From assembly GCF_001017435.1 (NCBI RefSeq), contig NZ_CP011371.1, positions 5,952,001-6,016,000 on the forward strand: 64,000 bases of DNA, written 5' to 3'. The notes under the pieces are model-generated. The model was not told the origin of the DNA. It made no database searches and saw nothing but the letters and a program-made list of their open reading frames with translations. The position numbers and the translations under genes are program-made. Every line of letters begins with the position of its first letter. Within the stretch, counting starts at the first letter, position 1. Of this stretch, positions 39,504 to 47,182 are shown piece by piece. The stretch comes from Caldimonas brevitalea. GTDB lineage: Bacteria; Pseudomonadota; Gammaproteobacteria; Burkholderiales; Burkholderiaceae_C.

Positions 39504-41624
39504 ATGCCTTGGCGCCTGCCCGTGCTCCTGCTCCTGTGGTCGATGCTGTCGGTGGCGGTGCCGGTGCGCGCACAGCCGCTGGCCGCGCTGGAGGCCTGGG
39601 CGGTCGCAGCAGCCCCGGAACAACGCCTGGCCGAGGCCGAGCTGGAAGTGCTGCGCCAGCGGGCCGCGGCAGCCGCGGCCGAGCCCGGTGCCCGCGCCTT
39701 CGGCAGTCTGTCGTACTCGGACAACCGCGAGCCGACCGACGACCGGACGGTGCGCGACTACCGTCAGGCGGCCGGGCAGTTGGGCCTGCGCTGGCCGCTG
39801 CTGGGGGACCGACAGGCGGCCGAACGCCAGCAGGCCGACGCGCGCGCCGCGGTCGAGGTGGCCGGCTGGCGGCGCCGCGAAGTCGAGGCCGACGTCAAGC
39901 GCCTGGTCGCGACGGCCTATCTGCAGGTGCTGTACAGCCAGCGGCGCTTGCGGTTGATCGAGGCCTTCCTGAGCGATGAAACGTCGGCCCTCGCCGTGTT
40001 GGCGGCGCGGCAGCAGGCCCGCTTGCTGCTCGAAGCCGATCGCCTCGGCTTCGCGTCGATGTTCGACCTGGCGCGCCGCGAACAGGCGCGCGAGCAGGCC
40101 CTGCACGCCGAAGCCGAAACCCAGCTGGCGCGGCTCACCGGCCGCAAGGTGGCCCCGCTGCAGCCGCAACAGCCGCCGCTCGAGGTGCACTGCCTGACCC
40201 GCGAAGCCCTACAGGCGCGCGCCGAGCACGACCCCGCGGTGGCCCGGGCGGCGGCCGAGGTGGAAACACGCCGCCGCCTGCTGGGTCTGCCGGCCTCCGG
40301 CGGCGTGGAGGCGGGGCTGAGCGTGGCGCAGCGCTACAGCCGCGACATGCCGGGTCAGTCGGGGAGCAGTGCGGTGGTGGCGGTGGACGTGTCGGTGCCG
40401 CTGGCCTGGCGCGCCGCACGCGACGCGCAGCGCGGTGTCGCGATGGCCGAGTTGACGCGTGCCGACCTGGCGTTGGAAAGCCGCCTTGCCGAGCACCGGC
40501 TGGCCGTCGAACGTGGGGTCGCAGACCTCGAACTGCGGGCCCGCGATGTCGCCAGTGCCACCCGCCAGCGCGACGCCGCCTTCGAAGCCTGGCGCGTCGC
40601 GCGGCTGCGGGCGCACCGCCTCGACGGCGACGTGCTCGAGCGCGAGTTGCAAACCCGCTACGCCTTGCTGCAGGCGTCGCTCGATGGGATCGCGAGCCGC
40701 CACCGGCACGACCTGGCCCGCTACGGGCTGGTGGCGCTGCACGGTTCGCCCTGTGCCACGCAGCCCACCGCCGCATCCCCACCGGGCCAGCCCGACACCG
40801 CACCGCTTGAACCGCAGGTGCTGGCGGCCTTGTCCGGCATGGCCCCGGCCCAGCGACGTGCCGCCGCCGTGGCAGCGTCACCCGGCACGGCGCCCCTCGC
40901 ATGGTTCGCCTGGCGTATCGCCCCCTTGCTGGCGCTCGGCGGGCTCGACCGCTTGCCACCCGCCACGCGCCGCTTGATGGTCTCGTTCAGCGGCACCGAG
41001 ATCCGCGCACTGGGGCAACCCCAGGCGGCCCAGGTGCTGCGGCAGTTTTTGGCGCTGGCCCACGCACGCGGCCTCACGGTCGAATTGCTGCTCGGCGACC
41101 CGACCTGGGTGCGGCCCGATGCCCGGCCCCGCTTGCTGGCCCTGATCACGCAGCTGCGCGGCTTCGAGTTCGACGGCCTCAACCTCGACCTCGAGCGCAG
41201 CCAGCTGCCCGCCGCCCAGCAGGCCGACTGGAGCCAGCGGGTGGTCGAGACCATCGCCGCGGTGCGTGCCGTCACGCCGCTGCCGGTCGCGCTGACCACC
41301 CATCACCGCGAGTTCCAGGACCGCACGCTGGTCGAGCAGCTGGTCGCCGCCGGCTTGTCCGAGGCGGTGTTGATGGTCTATGTGACCCGCGAGCAGCGTG
41401 TCGTCGAGATCGCGCGCCCCTTGCTCGCCGCGCACCCGCAGCTGCCGATCGCGATCGCGCAGAGCATCGAGCCGGAACTGCCGGCGACCGAAAGCAGCCA
41501 CCAGCTGGGCCAGCGCGCCTCGCTGGAGCGCTGGCGCCGGCTCGACACGGCGCTCTCGGGCCACGCCAACTTCAACGGTGTGGTGGTGCAGTCCTGGGAG
41601 GCGTTCGGGGAGGCGCCGCCGTGA
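39504..41624 (+). CDS. TolC-like outer-membrane protein fused to GH18-like TIM barrel
   Basis: This is a 706-residue exported protein with signal peptide PVLLLLWSMLSVAVPVRA. Residues of about 25-420 look like the helical and barrel parts of a TolC/OEP export channel (long Ala/Arg/Glu helices; VAVDVSVPLAWRAARDAQRG; duplicated helical halves). Residues of about 465-700 form a TIM-barrel-like region: LMVSFSGTEIRAL, TVELLLGDPTWV, then Asp557 to Glu564 as DGLNLDLE, matching the GH18 DGxDxDxE motif with Asn in one position. Later strands are LPVALTTHH, AVLMVYVT and GVVVQSWEAF. Such a fusion would place a glycan hydrolase at the export channel. The start is ATG at 39504; the next gene overlaps the stop (GTGA). 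Confidence 0.75.
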   Translation: MPWRLPVLLLLWSMLSVAVPVRAQPLAALEAWAVAAAPEQRLAEAELEVLRQRAAAAAAEPGARAFGSLSYSDNREPTDDRTVRDYRQAAGQLGLRWPLLGDRQAAERQQADARAAVEVAGWRRREVEADVKRLVATAYLQVLYSQRRLRLIEAFLSDETSALAVLAARQQARLLLEADRLGFASMFDLARREQAREQALHAEAETQLARLTGRKVAPLQPQQPPLEVHCLTREALQARAEHDPAVARAAAEVETRRRLLGLPASGGVEAGLSVAQRYSRDMPGQSGSSAVVAVDVSVPLAWRAARDAQRGVAMAELTRADLALESRLAEHRLAVERGVADLELRARDVASATRQRDAAFEAWRVARLRAHRLDGDVLERELQTRYALLQASLDGIASRHRHDLARYGLVALHGSPCATQPTAASPPGQPDTAPLEPQVLAALSGMAPAQRRAAAVAASPGTAPLAWFAWRIAPLLALGGLDRLPPATRRLMVSFSGTEIRALGQPQAAQVLRQFLALAHARGLTVELLLGDPTWVRPDARPRLLALITQLRGFEFDGLNLDLERSQLPAAQQADWSQRVVETIAAVRAVTPLPVALTTHHREFQDRTLVEQLVAAGLSEAVLMVYVTREQRVVEIARPLLAAHPQLPIAIAQSIEPELPATESSHQLGQRASLERWRRLDTALSGHANFNGVVVQSWEAFGEAPP

Positions 41625-42619
41625 AGATCCAGTTCGACGCCCCGCCCGGCTCGGCGCAGGAGTCCAACGGCCTCGCGGTGCGCTACGCCGCCGCCAAGCG
41701 CAGCGTGCCGCGCTGGCGCTGGCGGCTGCTGCTGGCGCTGGTGATCGCGCCGCCGCTGTACTTCGTCGGGCGCTTTTTGTCGACCTACTGGTGGGAAACG
41801 GCGCCCGGCTTCGTGCTGACGCAGCAGGTCACCTTGCGCGCCGGCGCCGAAGGGCGTGTCGCGACGCTGCTCGGCGAAGGCGCGAGCGTGCAGGGGCAGC
41901 AGGCGCTGGGCCTGCTGGAGCCGCCCGAGGCGCCAGCGCCAGTGGCCGAAGCGGCGTCGGCCGCCCCCGCCCCGGCCGTCGCGCCCCGGCCCGACCCTGC
42001 CCTCACCACCGCGGTGCGCCTGGCGCAGCGGCAGTTGGCGCTGCGGCGTGAACGCCTCGGGGTGGTCGAGCGGCTGGCGTCGCAAGGCGCGGCCACCGCC
42101 GCTGAAGTGCAGACGGCGCAGGCGCAGCTGCTGCAGGCCGAGGCCGAGGTGATGCGGGCACGCTCCGACGCCACCCCGCCTGCGCCACCCGCCCCGCCGC
42201 CGCCGGCCCCGCCCGCGGCGGCCCGGCCGGCCTTCGGGCCGCCGATCGGGACGGCGCCTTTCACCGGCACCGTGGTGCGGGTGCTGGTGCGCCCCGGCGA
42301 ATGGGTGTCGAGCGACAGCGAGGTCGCGGTGGTACGCGGAGGCCAGGCGCCGCGGGTGCGCGCTTATGTCGAGCCGGGCCGGGCGCGTTACGCCGAGATC
42401 GGGCGGCGTGCCACTTTGCGTTTTCTCGACGGCGGGCGTATCGGTGCGACAGTCGCCGCGGTGGCGCCCGAGGCCGCCCGGCTGCCCGCCGAGCGGGTGT
42501 CGCCGCTGACGCCGCGCTCCCAGTCCATCGTGGTGGAATTGCAGCCCGACGTGCCGCTGCCCGAGCACTACCGGGTCCATTACCTGCCGCTGGACGTGCG
42601 TTTCGACCATCTCTGGTAA
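41621..42619 (+). CDS. HlyD-like membrane fusion protein of the polysaccharide operon
   Basis: This 332-residue protein has one N-terminal membrane helix (about 35-53; LLLALVIAPPLYFVGRFLS) and a periplasmic part typical of HlyD/Alg44-type adaptors. A split lipoyl-like domain appears as TLRAGAEGRVATLLGEGASV and FTGTVVRVLVRPGEWVSSDS. A helical hairpin with LVERLASQGAATAAEVQTAQ-type sequence lies between, and a beta-barrel region follows. An Ala/Pro-rich linker occurs at about 185-210. It should bridge the inner-membrane synthase and the TolC-like channel. The start is GTG at 41621, overlapping the previous stop (GTGA), so the last two genes are translationally coupled. Confidence 0.82.
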   Translation: MKIQFDAPPGSAQESNGLAVRYAAAKRSVPRWRWRLLLALVIAPPLYFVGRFLSTYWWETAPGFVLTQQVTLRAGAEGRVATLLGEGASVQGQQALGLLEPPEAPAPVAEAASAAPAPAVAPRPDPALTTAVRLAQRQLALRRERLGVVERLASQGAATAAEVQTAQAQLLQAEAEVMRARSDATPPAPPAPPPPAPPAAARPAFGPPIGTAPFTGTVVRVLVRPGEWVSSDSEVAVVRGGQAPRVRAYVEPGRARYAEIGRRATLRFLDGGRIGATVAAVAPEAARLPAERVSPLTPRSQSIVVELQPDVPLPEHYRVHYLPLDVRFDHLW

Positions 42620-42636
42620 CGGCCTCGCCAAGGCCG
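42620..42636 (+). terminator. Short hairpin after the polysaccharide operon
   Basis: CGGCCT (42620-42625) pairs with AGGCCG (42631-42636) directly after the last stop codon. The stem is short and no U-tract follows, so it is only a possible terminator. Confidence 0.3.
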
Positions 42637-42744
42637 CCGCGGGTGCGCAACTTGCCCGTTTGATCCGGAGGCCCGACGGCGCTGCCGGGCGCGCCTGTTG
42701 CGCGCACCGCGAGCGTCCGAGCCGCAACACCGGAGGCCCACACC

Positions 42745-42978
42745 ATGAGCGACAAGAGCATCTTGCAACACATCAACGAACTGGTCGAAGAAGAGAACCG
42801 GCTGCGCGCCGCCACCGACGCGCCCGAGCAGCACACCGACCGCATCAAGCATCTGGAAGAAGAACTCGACCAGTGCTGGGACCTGCTGAGGCAGCGTCGC
42901 GCACGCCGTGAGTTCGGCGACGATCCGAATGGCGCCCAGGTGCGCGACGTCGGCACCGTCGAGCGTTACCTCCAATAA
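42745..42978 (+). CDS. DUF2630 family protein
   Basis: This is a 77-residue acidic helical protein. KSILQHINELVEEENRLR at the start, then LEEELDQCWDLLRQRRARRE and a terminal VERYLQ, match DUF2630, a small family of unknown function shared by actinobacteria and proteobacteria. It probably forms a coiled-coil dimer. The ATG is at 42745 with GGAGG upstream. There are 125 bp between it and the polysaccharide operon, so it is probably a separate unit. Confidence 0.85.
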   Translation: MSDKSILQHINELVEEENRLRAATDAPEQHTDRIKHLEEELDQCWDLLRQRRARREFGDDPNGAQVRDVGTVERYLQ

Positions 42979-43036
42979 ACTGCCCCGAAAAGTTATCCTC
43001 GCCCGCGGCGCGTCCTCGCGCCGGGCTTGCGCCCCG

Positions 43037-43804
43037 ATGTCCACAACCCCGTTTGCGCGCCGGCGTTTCATCGCCGCCGGCTCGTCCATCTTGTTGTCAG
43101 CCCTGACCTCCACTGCTGCCGCCTCTCGGGACGAGCGCGACGCGCGGGCCGCCCCCGAGCCGTTCACCGTCTACACCTTCGGCGACTCCATCCTCGACTG
43201 CGCGCGCTACAACGAGCACGGCGTCCACCCCGGCGAGCTGCTGGTGCGCAACGACGACCGCTTGTTTCCCGACTTCAAAGGGCAGGACTTGCAGTCGCAC
43301 GGGCCGGCGCGGCTGGTGCACCGGGCAGTCGACGGCGCGACCGTCGACGGACTGCCGTCGCAGGCGCGCGGCCTGGCGCCGCCCGGCCGGCGTGCGGTCG
43401 CCTTGTTGACGGTGGGCGGCAACGATTTGCTGCGCGGGCTGGCGGCCGACACCGGGGCCGGCGTGCGCGCCTTCGAGGCCGCCCTGGCGCGCTTCGTCGC
43501 CGGCCTGCCGATCCGCCCGGTGCTGCTCGGCAACGTTTACGACCCGACCCTCGGGGACGACCGTCGCAACTTCCTCGGCGTCGACGCCTCGATCGCCCGC
43601 GCCAACCATCGCCGCGTCAACGACGTGATTGCCGCCGTCGCGGCGCGCCACGGACAGTTGGTGGACCTGCACGGGCACTTCCTGAAGGGCGACCCGTCGT
43701 GGTTCACCCGCACCATCGAGCCCAGCCTCAGAGGCGCCTCGGAAGTGCGCCGTGCCTTTTGGGCGGCGCTGCAGTCCCGCACCGGCCCGGGGAGCGCAGC
43801 GTGA
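43037..43804 (+). CDS. SGNH/GDSL-type hydrolase with Tat-like signal
   Basis: This is a 255-residue exported protein. The N-terminus carries a twin-arginine-type signal (ARRRFIAAGSSILLSALTST). The hydrolase core has the nucleophile motif YTFGDSILD and the oxyanion motif VGGNDLL, both typical of SGNH esterases. The usual terminal Asp-x-x-His is not evident: the C-terminus reads FTRTIEPSLRGASEVRRAFW. The triad may thus be altered, or another His may serve. The frame is open upstream; ATG at 43037 starts the leader. It overlaps the next gene (GTGA), so both are translated together. The substrate may be an acyl group on a glycan (inference). Confidence 0.75.
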   Translation: MSTTPFARRRFIAAGSSILLSALTSTAAASRDERDARAAPEPFTVYTFGDSILDCARYNEHGVHPGELLVRNDDRLFPDFKGQDLQSHGPARLVHRAVDGATVDGLPSQARGLAPPGRRAVALLTVGGNDLLRGLAADTGAGVRAFEAALARFVAGLPIRPVLLGNVYDPTLGDDRRNFLGVDASIARANHRRVNDVIAAVAARHGQLVDLHGHFLKGDPSWFTRTIEPSLRGASEVRRAFWAALQSRTGPGSAA

Positions 43805-44610
43805 TCGACCACGATTGCACCTTCGTGCTGGGCGCCCAGGACCCGGAGATGCGCGAGATCGAGCGTGTGCTCGACGATGCCGGGCTGCCGCGCGTCCATG
43901 CCGCGTTGAGCGGGCGCCGCTGCACGCCGCAAACCGCCTACCAGGCCGACAGTGTGGTCGACGTGCGCGCCGACAACGTCCACCGTCCGGCGCTGCTGCT
44001 GCCCAAGGCGCCCGCGGTGTTCGTCGAATGCGCGCTGCAGGACCGCGAAGCGGTGGTGCGGGTCGACCACCACCACCCCGGCGACCCCGGCTATGAAGTG
44101 CCGCCCGAGCACTATCTGCAGGGCTCGTCGCTTGGCCAGGTGCTGACGCTGCTGGAGCGCGAGCCCACCGACACCCAGCGCCTGCTCGCCGCCAGCGACC
44201 ATTGCCTGACGGCGGCCTACCAGGGCTTGTGCCCCGGCGTCGACCCGGGCGACCTGCTGTTCCTGCGCGCGTCGTGGCGGGCCAAGATCAGCGGCCGCAC
44301 CTTGACCGACGTGATCGAAGGCATCCTGGAGGCCGCCCAGCGCGCCCGCCGCCACTACGACAGCGAGTTCGGCGAAAGCCGCTTCCTCGATCCGTTCGAC
44401 GTGCCGCCCGACCTGCCCGAGGGCGCCGCCTATGCCGGTGTGCCGGTGCGCTACCGCGCGCTGCTGCCCGACGCGGTGCTCAAGGAGATGTACAAGGGCG
44501 GCAGCCCGGCCGCGGTGGAAGCCTTCATGGCGGAGCACCGCGAGGCCGGGCGCAGTGTCTACGGCAATCCCTATCGCGGCTACGCCGGCGCCTACTGGTC
44601 GGCCCTCTGA
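43801..44610 (+). CDS. Conserved hypothetical protein with DHH-like motif
   Basis: This is a 269-residue soluble protein of unknown function. There is no signal peptide. A cluster of possible metal ligands is visible: Asp54 and Asp58 (VVDVRADNVH), Asp89-His90-His91-His92 (RVDHHHPGDPGY) and LLAASDHCLTAAYQ. The Asp-His-His segment recalls DHH phosphoesterases, but the rest does not clearly follow that family. The C-terminus is rich in Tyr and Gly (SVYGNPYRGYAGAYWSAL). The GTG start at 43801 overlaps the stop of the SGNH gene, implying a functional link between an exported esterase-like protein and this cytoplasmic one. Confidence 0.65.
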   Translation: MIDHDCTFVLGAQDPEMREIERVLDDAGLPRVHAALSGRRCTPQTAYQADSVVDVRADNVHRPALLLPKAPAVFVECALQDREAVVRVDHHHPGDPGYEVPPEHYLQGSSLGQVLTLLEREPTDTQRLLAASDHCLTAAYQGLCPGVDPGDLLFLRASWRAKISGRTLTDVIEGILEAAQRARRHYDSEFGESRFLDPFDVPPDLPEGAAYAGVPVRYRALLPDAVLKEMYKGGSPAAVEAFMAEHREAGRSVYGNPYRGYAGAYWSAL

Positions 44611-44619
44611 CCGGGGCCC

Positions 44620-45522
44620 TCAAGCGCGGGCCAGCGCTGCGGCCAGCACCTCGCTCACCCATTCCACGAAACACCGCACGCGCGGCGACAGGTGGCGGTG
44701 GTGCGCATAGATCACCGACACCGGCAGCGCCTGCGGACGCCAGCGCGGCAGCACTTCTTCGAGCACGCCGGTGTCGAGCAGCTCACGCACGCCGTCGCGC
44801 GGCGCCTGGATCAGACCCAGGCCCGCGACACAACAGGCCAGGTAGGCGTCCGAGTTGCTCACCGAGACGCGGCTGCGCAGCTTGAGCGAGCGCACCTCGC
44901 CGTCCTGCTCGTATTCCCAATCGAGATCGCGCCCGGTGCGGCTGGAGAAGTAGTTGACGGCCCAATGGTCGGCCAGGTCGTCGGGGCTGCGCGGGCGGCC
45001 GTGGCGTTCGAGATAGGCGCACGACGCGAGGTTGATCTGTTCGAGCGTGCCGACACGGCGCGCCACCAGGCTGGAATCGCGCAGTGTCCCGACCCGCACC
45101 ACACAGTCGATGCCCTCGCCGACCGGGTCGACAAAACGGTCCGAGGTGCTCAGGCGCAGCTGCAGGCCGGGGTGGCGCGCCAGGAATTCGGGCAAGGCCG
45201 GGATGACGCTGAAACGGCCGAGCCGCTCGGGTAGGTCGAGGCGCACCACCCCTTGGGGCTGCACACGCGTCGAGAACAGGTGTTCGGCCTCGGCCAGCTC
45301 CTCGAGCACCCGCTGGCAGCGTTCGAGGTAGCTCACGCCCTCCTCGGTCAGCGAGACGCGGCGGGTGGTGCGCTGCAGCAGGCGCACGCCGAGCTGGGTT
45401 TCGAGCTGCTGCACCGCGCTGGTCACGGTGGCGCGCGGCAGGTCGAGCTGCTCGGCCGCGCGCGCGAAGCTGCGGTGTTCGGCGACCTTGCTGAACACCT
45501 GCATGGCCTGGAATCGATCCAT
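44620..45522 (-). CDS. LysR family transcriptional regulator
   Basis: This is a 300-residue LysR regulator. The winged helix-turn-helix at 1-60 begins MDRFQAMQVFSKVAEHRSFA and continues with LPRATVTSAVQQLETQLGVR. The effector domain (about 90-295) is of the CrgA/DmlR-like group (ERLGRFSVIPALPEFLARHP, DCVVRVGTLRDSSLVARRVG). It converges with the DHH-motif gene and diverges from the M23 peptidase gene 341 bp away. The target is unknown. The frame is open upstream, and ATG at 45522 is the standard family start. Confidence 0.9.
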   Translation of the reverse strand: MDRFQAMQVFSKVAEHRSFARAAEQLDLPRATVTSAVQQLETQLGVRLLQRTTRRVSLTEEGVSYLERCQRVLEELAEAEHLFSTRVQPQGVVRLDLPERLGRFSVIPALPEFLARHPGLQLRLSTSDRFVDPVGEGIDCVVRVGTLRDSSLVARRVGTLEQINLASCAYLERHGRPRSPDDLADHWAVNYFSSRTGRDLDWEYEQDGEVRSLKLRSRVSVSNSDAYLACCVAGLGLIQAPRDGVRELLDTGVLEEVLPRWRPQALPVSVIYAHHRHLSPRVRCFVEWVSEVLAAALARA

Positions 45523-45863
45523 CGGAGGAAGGGTTGTGGGTCGGGCCCGCATCGTAATGCCCGGGCACCAGGAGCTGCTGCTCCACGACGCGGCGCCACC
45601 GTTACGCTTGTCTTTTGCGCTTGCTTGCGACATCTCGAGTTTCTGCAACAGCGTTTCAAAAACAGCGTCGGCATCATGGGCGGGCCGCACGGAGGTGAGT
45701 GCGGCGAGGTCCGCGCGTCGCTCGGGTCGCCCCCGGAGGGTGCTGCAGAGCGCCCCGCCGCTCCCCCTTCAGCGGCCCCTGGGCGCCGTGGCTGCCACCG
45801 CGTTCGGGCCTTGCAGTTCCGACCGACTTCGGTGGCGCACCACACACGCTTGGAGGAGACCCC
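45523..45863. other. Divergent promoter region between LysR and M23 genes
   Basis: These 341 bp hold no supported gene. They should contain the LysR promoter and operator and the start of the M23 transcript. The only clear signal is the strong ribosome site GGAGGAG at 45852-45858 that fixes the GTG start of the peptidase at 45864. No obvious T-N11-A LysR palindrome stood out. Confidence 0.5.
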
Positions 45864-47123
45864 GTGATCCGTTCCGCTCGACGCCGACGGCTGCCGCAGC
45901 CGCTCAGCCGCCCCATCCCGTTCGCCCTGGCCCTGCTGTTGTGGTCCGGCACCACCGCCCAGGCCGCCGAATGCACGCCGCGCGGCGAGTCGCGGCGCGA
46001 CCCCAACACAGGCCAAAGCTGGGGCCAGGTCTGGCAGTGCGGCAGCGACAGTGGCGCAACGCTGTACGCCGGCCCGCAGGACACGACGCCCGTCGGCACC
46101 TTGCAGACACGATCCAGCTGGTTCGCTTGCTACCGCCGCGGGGAACGACATGCCGGTGGCAACGATGTCTGGTACTACACGCAGGGTGATGTCGCGGCCC
46201 CCGGCTGGGAATCGCGCAAGGCCTGGGGCTATGTGCCCGCGGTGAAGGTGTCGACCACCACCGACCCGTACCCCGGTATCCCCGAGTGCCGGCCCGACAT
46301 GTGGCAGGCCCGGAAGAACGTGTCCGACCCGAACACCGGCAAGAGCTGGTCGACGGTCTGGTATGCCAACAACGACGGCGCGGCACGGCTGTACCGCGAG
46401 GCCAACAGCAACACCCATATCGGCTACCTCGACAGCACGACGAGCTACTTCGTCTGCCACACCCGAGGGGCGACGCACGCCGGCGGCAACAACGTCTGGT
46501 ACTACACCCAGGGCGACCGCAGCACACCCGGCCATGAAGCTCGACGGGGCTGGGGCTATCTGCCCGCGGTGAACACCTGGACCCGGCAGGACCCCTACGA
46601 CAGCATCCCACCGTGCGACGGCGCCGCGCCGCCCTCGCCACCCCCGCCGCCACAACCCGGCCCCTACGTGCTGCCGCTGCCGCTGGACGCCTTCAACCGC
46701 GCCATCGGTGCGCTCGGCCATGCGCACTGGGGCGACAACTACTGGGCCATCGACCTGATGGTGCCGGTCGGCACGCCGGTCTATTCGGTGAGTGCCGGCA
46801 AGGTCAGCAACTACTCGCAGGGCAGCTGCGGCAACGGCCTCACCGTGCTGGGCGACGACGGCCTGTCCTATCTCTATTGCCATGGCGACCGCTACGCCGG
46901 TGTGCAACCGGGGCAACGCGTGACGGCTGGCCAGCTGATCCTGTATTCAGGCAATACCGGTCAATCGGGCGCACCGCATCTGCACCTCGAGATCAAGCGC
47001 TGGAACGGCGACTGGGGTGCGTCGCCCAGCTACTGCAGCCAGCGCTTCCTGCGGGCCATCCACCAGGGCCAGCCGCAAAGCCCGGTGAACTTCCCGGCCC
47101 AGGGCGACTGCCGGGCGCCTTGA
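45864..47123 (+). CDS. Secreted M23 family peptidase with duplicated N-terminal domain
   Basis: This is a 419-residue exported protein. The signal peptide (PFALALLLWSGTTAQAA) is followed by two copies of a domain of about 95 residues (about 44-140 and 141-245). Each has DPNTGxSW, then HAGGN(D/N)VWYYTQGD and a WGY-(V/L)-PAV segment ending in Cys, SH3-like in appearance. After a Pro-rich linker, the C-terminal M23 (LytM) domain at about 275-400 shows HWGDNYWAIDLMVPVGTPVY and the zinc-binding HLHLE. It should cleave peptidoglycan cross-bridges or foreign cell walls. The GTG start is set by GGAGGAG six bases upstream. The duplicated domain may bind the substrate. Confidence 0.85.
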   Translation: MIRSARRRRLPQPLSRPIPFALALLLWSGTTAQAAECTPRGESRRDPNTGQSWGQVWQCGSDSGATLYAGPQDTTPVGTLQTRSSWFACYRRGERHAGGNDVWYYTQGDVAAPGWESRKAWGYVPAVKVSTTTDPYPGIPECRPDMWQARKNVSDPNTGKSWSTVWYANNDGAARLYREANSNTHIGYLDSTTSYFVCHTRGATHAGGNNVWYYTQGDRSTPGHEARRGWGYLPAVNTWTRQDPYDSIPPCDGAAPPSPPPPPQPGPYVLPLPLDAFNRAIGALGHAHWGDNYWAIDLMVPVGTPVYSVSAGKVSNYSQGSCGNGLTVLGDDGLSYLYCHGDRYAGVQPGQRVTAGQLILYSGNTGQSGAPHLHLEIKRWNGDWGASPSYCSQRFLRAIHQGQPQSPVNFPAQGDCRAP

Positions 47124-47135
47124 GGCCGCACGCGG

Positions 47136-47170
47136 GCCGGGTTCGGCCTCGACCCGAGGTCGAACCCGGC
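47136..47170. terminator. Strong bidirectional hairpin between convergent genes
   Basis: GCCGGGTTCG (47136-47145) pairs perfectly with CGAACCCGGC (47161-47170), and inside CCTCG pairs with CGAGG around an ACC loop, with one G-T pair between. This gives a stem of about 16 bp. It lies 12 bases after the M23 stop and 12 bases before the end of the convergent hydrolase gene, so it can terminate both. There is no U-tract. Confidence 0.7.
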
Positions 47171-47182
47171 ACCGCGGCCGCT

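Noticed and set aside
38133..40190. Leftward frame of about 685 codons opposite the glycosyltransferase and TolC genes
   Set aside because: It is a shadow of the GT2 and TolC-like genes, with low-complexity His/Gln/Arg content.
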